Positions 1-9,882 of a DNA stretch of 64,000 bases are shown piece by piece. The DNA lies in NCBI GenBank assembly GCA_945865815.1, contig CAMBFR010000004.1, positions 1 through 64,000 on the forward strand, written 5' to 3'. The notes beneath the pieces are model-generated. The model was not told where the DNA came from and did no database searches. It saw nothing but the letters and a program-made list of their open reading frames with translations. The stretch's first letter is position 1. The number at the start of each line of letters is the position of its first letter. The position numbers were made by a program, and so were the translations under genes. This stretch comes from Candidatus Sulfopaludibacter sp. SbA3 (GTDB lineage: Bacteria; Acidobacteriota; Terriglobia; 20CM-2-55-15).

Positions 1-221
1 CCCCGCGCCCACAACCTCTGAAACGAAGTGCCTTCGAGAGCCGGTCCGGTTTCGTGCTAGTCCTGAGCACTCTAATGAAGCTCTGTGAATCCGGTTCGTT
101 TGCCTTCTTGAGTCCATACCAGCGAACCTCAAATTACTCCTTGTCAGAAAAAGGCCTTCGCATTACTCATTGGTTGGGAATTCTACGTGCTCACTAAATA
201 TTGGAAAATGGGACTAGTTAC

Positions 222-1327
222 ATGATGTTGAAACGAATGGCACTAATGGTTATTTTGGCCTCCTTCTCACGTTATCCGGCCCAACGGCTGCGGCGCCCGC
301 CCAGGAATTGGAGAATCCGGACCGGGACCGCATTCCCGCATTTGACTTGATCCAGGCCCCGGCGGTCCAGTTTCCTTCCGCCGTGGATTCCAACAGCCCG
401 GCATTTTGGCAGTTTACGCAGGGGCAGAATCGTCTGCACGTTGTAACCTCCTGGGAGAATCCCAGCATCAGTCAGGGTCTCACGATCCGCCGGCTCGGGG
501 CGACGCAGCCCGTCCGCTACCTGAGCCCAAACAGCGGCGGCCGATGGATGGAGGCGGTTCTGCAGGCCCCGAACGGCACGCTTTACGGTTACTACCACAA
601 CGAGCCGTTAGGGCTGTGCCCCAGAACGAACAAGACCGCGCCCCGAATCGGTGCCGTTCGCTCGCTGGACGGCGGACTTTCATGGGAGGATCTTGGAATC
701 CTTCTGGAGGTGCCTTCAGGCAGCCTGGACTGCAGGACGCCGAACGAATTTTTCGCCGGCGGCGTCGGCGACTTCACGGTTGTTCTGAACCAGCAGGAGA
801 CGGAAGCGTACTTCTTTTTTACGATCTACAGCGGAACGAGAACCAGGCAGGGCGTCGCCGTCGCACGCATGCCGTGGTCGCTGCGAGACACGCCGCGGGG
901 TAACGTCGCGGTCTGGGATCGCGGCGTATGGCTCTACCCCGCCGGACTCGGATCGGAGATCCGCCGCGGATCTTTTCAACCGCTTCCGATCTATGACGCG
1001 GCCGTGTCCTGGCACGATCGGTCGGCATCTGTCGATTCCTTCTGGGGACCATCGGTTCACTGGAACACGTTTTTGAACCAATACGTCATGCTGCTGAATC
1101 GCGCTGTCGATTCGGAATGGACGCAGGAAGGCATCTACATCGCGTTTTCGCCCGTCCTGGACGACCCGGCGCAATGGACCAAGCCAACGAAAATCATTGA
1201 AGGCGGGCACTGGTACCCCCAGGTGATGGGACTCGAGAGAGAACGAGGCACCGACAAGCTGGCCGGCTCGACAAGCCGTCTCTTCATCCGCGGCCGATCG
1301 GATTACTTTCTCGTCTTCCGGAACTGA
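222..1327 (+). CDS. Secreted BNR/sialidase-like hypothetical protein; apparent 1-nt frameshift in the signal peptide (intact ORF 308..1327)
   Basis: ORF 308..1327 (339 aa, TTG start). A signal-peptide-like start MMLKRMALMVILA lies at 222 in another frame, and LLLTLSGPTAAAPAQE lies in the frame of the main ORF. Confidence 0.45.
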
Positions 1328-1330
1328 CGC

Positions 1331-1798
1331 CTACTTAACAGAGTGAGTTCCCTTGAAAAACAGACACAGCGCAATGGCCTGCGTGCAGTGAAACACGTCG
1401 TTGTGGTTGAAGTCCGGATGGACCGCAACACCGCTCTGCTGAATCGCAAAACCTGCCGCCGTCACCAGGCCACCGGAAACCAACCATGGCGTATTCGGGT
1501 GACGGCGCCCCTTTGGTCCTGAGAATACGGCCCACAATACCGCCATCGAACTCGCCAGAATCAACGCCACGGTTACGTTCCAAATGAGGCGATGCGTGGG
1601 TTCGCTGAAGTACAGCGCGAATCCGTGCCAGGTTCCGCCCGTTGCCGCGGCCCCGCCCGTCAGCAGAAATCCGGCAATCCAGAGATACGTGGAGAGCCGC
1701 CGGGGCCGGCGGCGGCGCGACACAAGAACGGCAAGAACCACGGCGACGATTGCCAGAATGTAGTCTGTGATCAGGGTTGCCGGCTCGGTAATTGTCAT
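1331..1798 (-). CDS. Small multi-TM membrane protein, CREST/ceramidase-like hypothetical
   Basis: 155 aa, several hydrophobic helices, C-terminal HPDFNHNDVFH motif. Confidence 0.45.
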   Translation of the reverse strand: MTITEPATLITDYILAIVAVVLAVLVSRRRRPRRLSTYLWIAGFLLTGGAAATGGTWHGFALYFSEPTHRLIWNVTVALILASSMAVLWAVFSGPKGRRHPNTPWLVSGGLVTAAGFAIQQSGVAVHPDFNHNDVFHCTQAIALCLFFKGTHSVK

Positions 1799-1864
1799 GG
1801 AGTCGCGCTGTTAAGATTCGCGATACGGATTATACCTATGTACCTGCTCAACTCTTCGGGATCC

Positions 1865-1894
1865 GTGGGCGCGGGGCTGAAGCCCGGCGCCCAC
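1865..1894. repeat. REP-like palindrome GTGGGCGCGGGGCTGAAGCCCGGCGCCCAC
   Basis: Near-palindromic 30-mer; related copy at 15383..15411, half-copy at position 1. Confidence 0.6.
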
Positions 1895-1913
1895 GGGTGG
1901 ATCGGCTGCACGG

Positions 1914-2780
1914 CTACAAACGCTGCAGCGGGCGGGTCAGGCATGTGGGTCCTCCGGCGCCCGGTATGCAGATTTCGCTTCCGTCGAATTCGGAAACGGC
2001 GCAGCCCGCTTCTTCCAGACGGCTCCGGATTATCGGATTGCCGGCAACCATCAAGACCCGGCGGGGACGAAGAGCCAGCACATTGCATCCGAGTGTTTCG
2101 TACTCCTCATCGGGAACATCGACAAGCGCGACACCCCGCGCCGTTAGAAGTTCAAACAGCGGCACCGGCATGAGGCGCCGATACACGACAGCAAGATCGT
2201 CATCAAGCAGACTGATGAACGACATGAGATGCAGCACGTCGTGCGGCCCGTGCCAGTAAGGCAATTGAACCGGGATCACGGACACTCCCAATGGCATCAA
2301 TAAGGCCGCAAGCACCTCAATTCCGGCGGCGTTGGTCCGGAATCCCCGGCCCACCAGAAGCGTTTGCCGGTCCAGCCAGATCATGTCTCCGGCTTCCGCC
2401 GTTGCCGGCCCTCCGATCGTACCCAGTATGGGAATGCCCCAGCCCCTCAGCGCGTCGGCAAATGCCGGGCCTTCGCCACGGCGTGCTACTTTCCCCGTTT
2501 GAAAAATAACGGCGCCGAGTTCCGTCATCAGGACCGGATCGTGCGTGTAGAGAGAGTCGAGGCTGGTGCGGTCATCACGAGGCAGGTATAGAACTTCCGC
2601 GCCGGCGTCTTTCAGAAGCGCAACGAAATGCCGATGGTCCCTGGCAGCGCGATCGAGGTCCGGCGGCCGGGTGTAACCGAGCTCACGCCATTCTTTACTC
2701 AGCGTGGCTTCGTTGCCGAAGGCCTCCTCTGGGCGTTTCACGACAACGCTCCCGAGCGCCCCGGTCATGCTGTGGATCAC
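1914..2780 (-). CDS. Dimethylarginine dimethylaminohydrolase / amidinotransferase-like hydrolase
   Basis: 288 aa; HDPVLMTELGAVIF, GGPATAEAGDMIWLD and C-terminal GGPTCLTRPL are typical of the DDAH/arginine deiminase superfamily; ATGA overlap with the upstream gene. Confidence 0.75.
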   Translation of the reverse strand: MIHSMTGALGSVVVKRPEEAFGNEATLSKEWRELGYTRPPDLDRAARDHRHFVALLKDAGAEVLYLPRDDRTSLDSLYTHDPVLMTELGAVIFQTGKVARRGEGPAFADALRGWGIPILGTIGGPATAEAGDMIWLDRQTLLVGRGFRTNAAGIEVLAALLMPLGVSVIPVQLPYWHGPHDVLHLMSFISLLDDDLAVVYRRLMPVPLFELLTARGVALVDVPDEEYETLGCNVLALRPRRVLMVAGNPIIRSRLEEAGCAVSEFDGSEICIPGAGGPTCLTRPLQRL

Positions 2781-5236
2781 TGGGCGGGCTGGAGCAGCGG
2801 GTTCATGATGTTCCGCCGCAACGTATCGATGAGCGATTGCGATCCGGTGAACATGTTGTCTGGAAACTGGATGTACTTCTGCATTTCGAAGTAGATGGAT
2901 TCGGCCTGGTACAGATTCAAGCCCATACCCGCGAGGTACTGCAGGCGCAGATTGTAATCGCGGTTGATCATCGCGCCGTCCATCCAGGGTTTCAGGTCGG
3001 ATGCCCTGCCGCCATACGTCGAGAAGAGCTCGAGCGCCGAAAACATTCCGATGTCGCTGAGCGACTTGGCGACCTGCGCATATTCCGCGCTGCGGAGCCG
3101 CTCCTGCATTTCGTCGATGTTGATCTGTACGGGCTCGACCTGGCCGAGCAGTGCAAGGTCGTATCCCTGTCCCTGGACGGTGTTTGCCCAGATCACTCCG
3201 TTTGGAAAAACCTCGAAGAACGTGGCGATCTCGCTCTTCACCGCGTCTTCATTGCTCTCGTAGAGTTGCACAAACTGGGTAACCACACCGCCCGGGTTCA
3301 GATGCGCCTTTGCCACCTCGAAGAACTCTCTCGTATACAACGCCGCTGCGCCCTTCACCCATGGGTCGAGAGGATCGGACGTGATCCCGTCGAATTTTTC
3401 GTCCGTCGTCATCAGGAAATGACGGCCGTCATCGATACGTACGGTGACCTTGGGATTGCGAATGACATTGAAATTGTGTTCACCGAAATACGTGGACACC
3501 ACCGACGGCACGAGTGGTTCGATCTCCACGATCGTTACCTTCTCGGTTCTTGGATCGATGCTGACTGCACCTGCCGTAACGCCTGCGCCACAACCGATAA
3601 CAAGCATCGAACGCGGGTTCTTCGGCACGAGCGTCGTAACGTGTCCCAGCATCCGCTGCAGCCGCATATCTGATGGATGACTCGATGCCTGCACTTTGCC
3701 GGCGTTGTGGTAGTTCAGAACCCCGTCGGTGGATCGGGAAACCGCAACCGTGGCATTGACTCCCTCGCCCATGTATACAAGCGTGTTGCCGGCTCCGCGC
3801 ACCGGCGCAAAGCGGCCATACTCGACAAATCGCTCCTGCATGGGCGGAACCGCGCGCACCAGCAAAACCACCCACACCGCTGCGGCTGCAACCAGGATGA
3901 CGGTCGTTGGCTGGAGCGTTGTTTTCCGCCCGTCCTTCGAAAACAGAATGGGAAGAGCGGCCAGCAGGGCGGACAGTCCCGCTATGACAACAAGCAGTTG
4001 CTGCGCCCCCTGGCTGCCAAGCCATGCCACCAGCAGCAGGCTCGCACTGAGCGATCCAACGATGGCACCCACCGTATTCGCCGCATAAACCCCGCCGACA
4101 AGGCGGGCCGGGTCCTGTCCCGGCGTGGCGACGGCAGCCAGCGCGAGCGGAAAACTGGCTCCCCAGAGGATCGCCGGAACCAATGCCGCCCACAGGCAGC
4201 GAACCAGGTTGAGCTGGAAACTGAGCCATGGCGTGCTGGGCAGCAGGACATCGACCGGCCAGAACGGCAGAGAGACATTAAGAATGTACGCCGTCCAAAG
4301 TATGCCGACACACAACAGCAACTGACACCATGCCAGTGCCACGCGCGGACGCGCGATCTTCGCCGCAAGAGCCGATCCCAGACTGCTGCCGATTCCCAAG
4401 CCGAAGAGGAAAACCGCCAGGATCAGTGAAAACGCGTAGACCGTTGCGCCGATCAGCAGCGTGAGCAGCCGCGTCCAGATGACCTCGGCCGCGAGGGCCG
4501 TCATTCCGGACAGCGCGATCGCAACGTAGACCGACCAGGAACCGCGCGGAGCCCGCGCGCTGCTTTCAGCGGCCGGCGCCGGAGTGTAGGGCGTGGCTTT
4601 TGCGATAGCCAGGCTCAGCAGCGCCACGGTTACATTGATGGCAACCGCGGCAAATGTCGCAATCCAGACGTCGTAAACCCGCAGCAGGTAATAGCCGGCG
4701 AGCAGACTGCCGATAACGGCGCCGCCGATATTTCCGCCGTAGAAGAAGCCGAGCCAGGAAACGCCTTTCGGTGTCGTCTCCACCCAGCGGGCAATGGCGG
4801 GAAGAGTGGCTCCCATTAACAACGTCGGCGGAAGAAGACACAGCCCCGCAATCATGCCGCGCAGCAATATGCTGACGAAGCCGGAGCCTGCAATGCCGAC
4901 GTAAACCGTGCCGACCAGCGGCATTGCAAACAGCACGATCAGTCCGATCGCCGCAATGCCCAACTCCAGAAATGCGTAAACCTGCAACGGATGGCGCGTG
5001 TCCGGAATGAATCGAGGCAGCAGGAAACTGCCCAGGCACATGCCGCCCATGAAAGTCCCCAACAGGACGCCCAGGGAAATTGCCGAGGAACCGATGACCA
5101 GCTCCAGCAAATGGAACCAGACAATTTCATAGATGAGCGCGGCACACCCGCTCCCGACGAACAATAAAACGAGGTATGGAAGATACCGCTGCGATTCGGA
5201 AACGCCGAGGCGGTGGTCTGCGTTGGTCTTAGTCAT
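2777..5236 (-). CDS. Membrane-fused spermidine synthase-like protein
   Basis: N-terminal multi-TM half, C-terminal SAM-binding VIGCGAGVTAGAVS and DDGRHFL; start set at MTKTNADHR. Confidence 0.75.
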   Translation of the reverse strand: MTKTNADHRLGVSESQRYLPYLVLLFVGSGCAALIYEIVWFHLLELVIGSSAISLGVLLGTFMGGMCLGSFLLPRFIPDTRHPLQVYAFLELGIAAIGLIVLFAMPLVGTVYVGIAGSGFVSILLRGMIAGLCLLPPTLLMGATLPAIARWVETTPKGVSWLGFFYGGNIGGAVIGSLLAGYYLLRVYDVWIATFAAVAINVTVALLSLAIAKATPYTPAPAAESSARAPRGSWSVYVAIALSGMTALAAEVIWTRLLTLLIGATVYAFSLILAVFLFGLGIGSSLGSALAAKIARPRVALAWCQLLLCVGILWTAYILNVSLPFWPVDVLLPSTPWLSFQLNLVRCLWAALVPAILWGASFPLALAAVATPGQDPARLVGGVYAANTVGAIVGSLSASLLLVAWLGSQGAQQLLVVIAGLSALLAALPILFSKDGRKTTLQPTTVILVAAAAVWVVLLVRAVPPMQERFVEYGRFAPVRGAGNTLVYMGEGVNATVAVSRSTDGVLNYHNAGKVQASSHPSDMRLQRMLGHVTTLVPKNPRSMLVIGCGAGVTAGAVSIDPRTEKVTIVEIEPLVPSVVSTYFGEHNFNVIRNPKVTVRIDDGRHFLMTTDEKFDGITSDPLDPWVKGAAALYTREFFEVAKAHLNPGGVVTQFVQLYESNEDAVKSEIATFFEVFPNGVIWANTVQGQGYDLALLGQVEPVQINIDEMQERLRSAEYAQVAKSLSDIGMFSALELFSTYGGRASDLKPWMDGAMINRDYNLRLQYLAGMGLNLYQAESIYFEMQKYIQFPDNMFTGSQSLIDTLRRNIMNPLLQPAQ

Positions 5237-5321
5237 GAGTGAACTCCAAATCTGGAGCTTGGATGGTACGGTATCCCTCCGCCGCGACTCAATGCCAAAG
5301 GAAGGGGAGAAAATCAGAATC

Positions 5322-5418
5322 GGTCTAATTCGGGCCGGGCCGGTCAATTCCATATTTTCATACAACGAAAGCCTTCATCCGAAAATAGGAAATTGACCGG
5401 CCTGACCCGAATTAGACC
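5322..5418. repeat. Long imperfect inverted repeat (about 38-nt arms, about 21-nt loop)
   Basis: ggtctaattcgggccgggccggtcaattccatattttc versus gaaaataggaaattgaccggcctgacccgaattagacc, 34/38 paired. Confidence 0.8.
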
Positions 5419-5439
5419 AAGCTTGCCACACCGTCCAGA

Positions 5440-5460
5440 ATGTGTCACATTGTGACACAT
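5440..5460. promoter_or_regulatory. Palindromic operator-like site overlapping the antitoxin start codon
   Basis: atgtgtcacattgtgacacat is palindromic except at the central base; ATG of the antitoxin at 5459. Confidence 0.5.
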
Positions 5461-5710
5461 GAAATCTATTTCAATACGAGAGTTGCACGAGCGAACAGGC
5501 GAGTGGGTCCGAAAGAGCGAAAAGCTCGGCGCCATCACGGTGACCGATCGCGGCAAGGCGGTCGCTCGAATCGTGCCGGTCGAGGCTGAGTCAACGATCA
5601 ATATGTTCTCGGCGAGAAAGCTACGCCGAGGTTATGCCCGAATGCTTGGCTCGCTCAATCGCGGCACAGACAGCACACAGTTGGTTTCTGAGGATCGAGA
5701 TCGGAAGTGA
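5459..5710 (+). CDS. Phd/YefM-type antitoxin (VapB-like)
   Basis: 83 aa; MKSISIRELHERTGEWVRKSEKLGAITVTDRGKAVARIVP is typical of Phd/YefM; overlaps the next PIN gene. Confidence 0.8.
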   Translation: MKSISIRELHERTGEWVRKSEKLGAITVTDRGKAVARIVPVEAESTINMFSARKLRRGYARMLGSLNRGTDSTQLVSEDRDRK

Positions 5711-6135
5711 GCTATTTCGATTCGGCGTATATCGCCAAGTTTTATGTCGACGAACCGGAGAGCGACGCCGTCCGCCGTTTAGCCGAGACGCTTGGACGCG
5801 TGCACTGCTGCGCGCTCGGACGCATCGAGGTCGCCGGAGTTTTTCACCGCAAATGGCGGGAAGGCGCGTTCACGGAGCGCGAGTTTCGCGAAGTCTCGGC
5901 CCAATTTTTCGACGATTGCGCGGCCGGGTTATGGACATGGTTGTCGGTTACGGATAGCCTGATCGCGAATGCCGCGGAATCCTTTCGGACTCTGAGCAAG
6001 CGCACTACGATCCGATCGGCGGATGCATTGCATCTTGTGTGTGCCCGTGAGAACGGATTGCGGCGCCTCTACACGAACGACCAGAATATGCTTCGGGCTG
6101 CGACGGCGTTTAGCGTTGATGCCGAAACCGTTTGA
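5707..6135 (+). CDS. PIN-domain toxin (VapC-like)
   Basis: 142 aa; N-terminal YFDSAYIAKFYVDE, RSADALHLVCA, YTNDQNM; adjacent antitoxin. Confidence 0.85.
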   Translation: MSYFDSAYIAKFYVDEPESDAVRRLAETLGRVHCCALGRIEVAGVFHRKWREGAFTEREFREVSAQFFDDCAAGLWTWLSVTDSLIANAAESFRTLSKRTTIRSADALHLVCARENGLRRLYTNDQNMLRAATAFSVDAETV

Positions 6136-6163
6136 AATTCTCAACTCCCCTTGCCGTCGGAGA

Positions 6164-6214
6164 GTTCCGGAGACAGACACCCGCCCAACCACAATTCGGT
6201 GTCTGTCCCGGAAC
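6164..6214. terminator. Hairpin between convergent genes
   Basis: gttccggagacagacacc ... ggtgtctgtcccggaac, 17-bp stem with one bulge. Confidence 0.5.
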
Positions 6215-6334
6215 GCCACAAGGCAGTCCGATGCGGATTGCCTCTGCGCCGCCAGGTTCCACTGATTGATGTAGGTGTTCTTGAGATCCCGGGAAAAGAT
6301 CGTGTACGGGCCCGGGGTGCGTCCCCGGAATATC

Positions 6335-7528
6335 TCATTGCCGCAGGGATCGCGCCTTTTCCTCAAGCTCCCGGCGAGTTGGGCCTTCCTGTGCCCACTT
6401 AGCCGCTTCCTCGTAACTGGCAGCGGCAATGGCGGGTTGTCCGAGACCTTCGAAATAGGGAGCCAGAATCAGGGAGAGCATGAAGCGCGAAAAACGGGGT
6501 GTCGCTATCGCAAGCAGGGCGGACGTGGCGACGCGGAGGGCATCGCGGGAATTGTCGGTCTGGAGACGCGACTTGAGATCGGCGAACATCAGCCGGTAAG
6601 CGGGTGGAAGATCCTTGTATTCCCTTTCCACCTGCGTCATGTACCGCGTCAGCGTGGCCTTCTCGGCTGAAGGATAGACGGGCTGCGCCAGGAACGCCGG
6701 GGGCGCAGTCGAACGCGCAATGTCTTCGACGATCTGGACAATTACGGAAGTCTGGTCCGCAAGACGCCGGTAGTCGATCTTATCCGGCGTGTCACCCTCG
6801 CCGTGGTAGTCCTTATGCGTGGCGTTTGAAAAAAACAGATACGGCACGCGCTTGACGGCAAAGGGGGCGAAATCGCTTCGCGGCCCGACCAGATCCGTTC
6901 CGATCACGACCATTTCCGGCCGTGTTCTCTTCTGCACGATTTCCGCCAGTTCCTTCGAGTATTCGGTGCCGAGCACAAACAGCGCAAAGGTCTGGAGATC
7001 GATAAAACTGCGTCCCATCGTGTCGAAGATGATTGCGGCAGCCGCGTTCTGCAGGGGATAAATGGGGTGGTCAGTGTAGTAACGCGCGCCGTTCAGGCCC
7101 TGCTCTTCGTCGTCAAATCCCGCAACGACCAGCGAGACCGGAAGATTTTTCGCTTTCAGTTCCCGCGCGACTTCCAGGACCACGGCAACGCCCGCCGCAT
7201 TGTCGCTGGCTGATGGGAATCCCCTTCCCTGCCCGTCGTAATGCGCTCCCAGCAGGATGTACCGTTCAGCAGTCCCGCTCTTTGCGATCACGTTCTTCCG
7301 GTTGCCGCCGAACTCCTGCATCTGGGTCTCGAATCCCATTTCGCCGAGCTGAGAGGCAATGTACTGGGCCGCAAACGCCGCGCCCTCGGAACCCGCGCGC
7401 CGGCCTTCTCTGGCCGGCGCGGAAAGCGACTCCGTGTGCATCTTGATCCGGTCCACCGAGATCGCGGAAATCGAGACCAGTAAAACCGGAATCCAGACGG
7501 CTAAATGAAGAGTCTTTTTGAGCTTCAT
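6335..7528 (-). CDS. M28-family zinc aminopeptidase
   Basis: ILLGAHYDGQGRGFPSASDNAAG and FDDEEQGLNGA; start MKLKKTLHLAVW at 7528. Confidence 0.8.
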   Translation of the reverse strand: MKLKKTLHLAVWIPVLLVSISAISVDRIKMHTESLSAPAREGRRAGSEGAAFAAQYIASQLGEMGFETQMQEFGGNRKNVIAKSGTAERYILLGAHYDGQGRGFPSASDNAAGVAVVLEVARELKAKNLPVSLVVAGFDDEEQGLNGARYYTDHPIYPLQNAAAAIIFDTMGRSFIDLQTFALFVLGTEYSKELAEIVQKRTRPEMVVIGTDLVGPRSDFAPFAVKRVPYLFFSNATHKDYHGEGDTPDKIDYRRLADQTSVIVQIVEDIARSTAPPAFLAQPVYPSAEKATLTRYMTQVEREYKDLPPAYRLMFADLKSRLQTDNSRDALRVATSALLAIATPRFSRFMLSLILAPYFEGLGQPAIAAASYEEAAKWAQEGPTRRELEEKARSLRQ

Positions 7529-9882
7529 ATTCCTGATGTTTGAAGTTTGCAACCGAGGAGCGCAATCAATGCCAACAGGTATACACAAAGTCCGGCGACC
7601 AGCGTAGCAGTAACTCCCCAGAAGATTGCGATGAAAACAGCCAGCACGGAAGAGATCACCGAGAACGCCCCGTTGATGCCCCAGTACCAGGCCGTCGGCG
7701 CACCATCCCGATGAGAGGCGAGCTTGATTCCGACGGGAAACGCCATGCCCATCAGGAATCCGGAGGGAAACAACATTGCCGCCGATACTGCAATTCGAAC
7801 CGCGGTTGACGAGGCAACGAACGCGCGGGTGACCGGCGGGCTCAAAACGATGAACAGTCCGAGCGCCACGGGGAGCGCCCAAATGAGGCCTCCCATCCGA
7901 TGTGAGGAAAGGCTTCCCAGGCTCGATGACACAAGAAGTACGAAAAGAACCACGGTCAGGCCATAAATGGGATGACCCAGAAACACGATGAGACGCTCCA
8001 GCTGGCCGATCTCCACCAACATGAAGGCGAGTCCGATGGCGGCGAAATAGACCATCAGCGCCCCGGACCGGCTGTCGCGGACCTGCCTGCGCAACGCCAG
8101 CGGTATGCCAATCGCAACGAGACTCAGAATACTGACTACCCCCAGCAACGCTCCGAGCACCCGGACGGCCTTGAGATTGGTTTCATTCATCCCCTGGTAC
8201 GTCGAAGCTTTCAGCAGGTCTCCGGCGCGCAGCATGTGGAAGAAAAACGGCGTGTCGTCGGTTGGCGCTTCGATGTTCAAAGGATATTGCCGGATCAGTT
8301 CGTCGTACTTTTCGCGTGTGGCGATCGCCGCAAACTCGGGCCGCTCCGCAAATCGTGGCGTAAGGACGGGCACGAATTCCATCGATCGTGAAATGTCCAT
8401 CAGCGCGCCGATCTCTGCATCGACGAATGGCCTGCGTGACACAAGAATCGTGGCCACGCTGTATTCGCCTGTCTCGGAGCTGTCCTGTTTACGGATGATG
8501 ATGATGTGTTGCCGGGGATCGGAAACGCCCATCTCGATAAGAGAAGATGTTGCCAGCGCCGCCAGTCTCAGCGTTTCGGCGGGCTGCGCTTCGTAGTACC
8601 AGCGCGACATCGTGAGAATCCCGTCGCCGGTGAGATGATTGAGAAACGTAAGCCATGCTTCCTTCGTGTAGAGCCCGTTCTCGGTGAGCACATACGCGCC
8701 GGCCGAACTGGCCGCCCACGTGTCGATCAGAGACGCCTGGATGATGCCGAACTTCTCCTCGGACCGCGCGATATAGCTCCTCGCCTCGTCGTGAACGAGC
8801 GATACAGAAGGGATCTTGCCGAGATTTCCGGAGTAGCCGGCGAAACGCTCCGTAAGTACCGAAAGAATATCCGGATTGATCTCGACACCGACCACACGCT
8901 TCTGCCCGAACGCCAGCGCCGCAAGAATGTCCCGGCCGCCGCCGACTCCGATGACAAGCACCGAAGTGTCTTTCCGCAAATAGTGCGCAAGGGCGGTGAC
9001 GTCGTACTTCAGGTGCTCGAGGCGGTCCGGATTGCCGTCGAATTTCGTGATCACCGTTGCTGCCCCGGAATCGATGTTCAGGTACAACTGTTCCGACTTG
9101 TATGGCGGCCGGTACGCCGGACTCATTCCCCATCCAAATGGATCGCTTCCCGTTTCACGAACATGGATCCGCGACAGGGCGTTCCACTTCTCATAAAGCC
9201 CGCCGCCGCGGTTTCGCCCGCCTTTGATCCATTGAATGTCGATGAACCTGGCGGACTGATTGACGCCGGCCACTATCAGCAAAACAAGAGCGATGGCGGC
9301 GGTGGTCCACTGCAGGCGCGGTCTATGACCGCGCACCGCCATGGCGAATGCGCAGGCGCCGAGGGCCGCGATTCCCGCATTCAGGATCACGGCCGTCGGC
9401 GCATGGATGTTGTTCAGGATTGGAATTGTCAGGACGCAGCCCGCAGCCGATCCCGCCAGGTCCGCGGCGTATAGGGCCCCGGTGTGTGCGGGAAATCTGG
9501 TCAGGGCAACGCAGACCACGATGCCCGCAAAAACGAAAGGAACGGCGATAATCGTGAACGCCAGGACGGTCCAGGCTAACCGGGTTTCAGGATCGGCTGG
9601 AATGCTTAACTGGACTACAAAGCAGGCCGCGCTGCTCAGCGCAAACAGAAGACCGGTATTCGCAAGCGTCAGGTGGGCATTGCGGCGCCGCATCACTTCC
9701 ACCAGAACGGCCCCGGCGGCGAGGCCGAACATGGCCAGGGATATGGCCATGAACGCGAAGTGATACCACATCGTGACGCTGAAGATGCGCGTCAGGAACA
9801 GTTCGAGTTGCAGAAGCGAAAGAGTGGTAAGAAACAGGCCCGCGTATGTCCAGCCGCCGGGATCAGTATGAGAAGATGACAC
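7525..9882 (-). CDS. Second membrane-fused spermidine synthase-like / SAM methyltransferase-like protein
   Basis: 785 aa, TM segments, VLVIGVGGGRDILAAL and VEINPDIL. Confidence 0.7.
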   Translation of the reverse strand: MSSSHTDPGGWTYAGLFLTTLSLLQLELFLTRIFSVTMWYHFAFMAISLAMFGLAAGAVLVEVMRRRNAHLTLANTGLLFALSSAACFVVQLSIPADPETRLAWTVLAFTIIAVPFVFAGIVVCVALTRFPAHTGALYAADLAGSAAGCVLTIPILNNIHAPTAVILNAGIAALGACAFAMAVRGHRPRLQWTTAAIALVLLIVAGVNQSARFIDIQWIKGGRNRGGGLYEKWNALSRIHVRETGSDPFGWGMSPAYRPPYKSEQLYLNIDSGAATVITKFDGNPDRLEHLKYDVTALAHYLRKDTSVLVIGVGGGRDILAALAFGQKRVVGVEINPDILSVLTERFAGYSGNLGKIPSVSLVHDEARSYIARSEEKFGIIQASLIDTWAASSAGAYVLTENGLYTKEAWLTFLNHLTGDGILTMSRWYYEAQPAETLRLAALATSSLIEMGVSDPRQHIIIIRKQDSSETGEYSVATILVSRRPFVDAEIGALMDISRSMEFVPVLTPRFAERPEFAAIATREKYDELIRQYPLNIEAPTDDTPFFFHMLRAGDLLKASTYQGMNETNLKAVRVLGALLGVVSILSLVAIGIPLALRRQVRDSRSGALMVYFAAIGLAFMLVEIGQLERLIVFLGHPIYGLTVVLFVLLVSSSLGSLSSHRMGGLIWALPVALGLFIVLSPPVTRAFVASSTAVRIAVSAAMLFPSGFLMGMAFPVGIKLASHRDGAPTAWYWGINGAFSVISSVLAVFIAIFWGVTATLVAGLCVYLLALIALLGCKLQTSGI

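Noticed and set aside
7529-7882. N-terminal extension of the M28 ORF
   Set aside because: Lies inside the upstream gene in another frame; signal peptide begins at MKLKKTLHLAV (7528).
8506-9474. 322-aa plus-strand ORF
   Set aside because: Antisense to the spermidine synthase-like gene; Arg/Pro/Gly-rich spurious translation.
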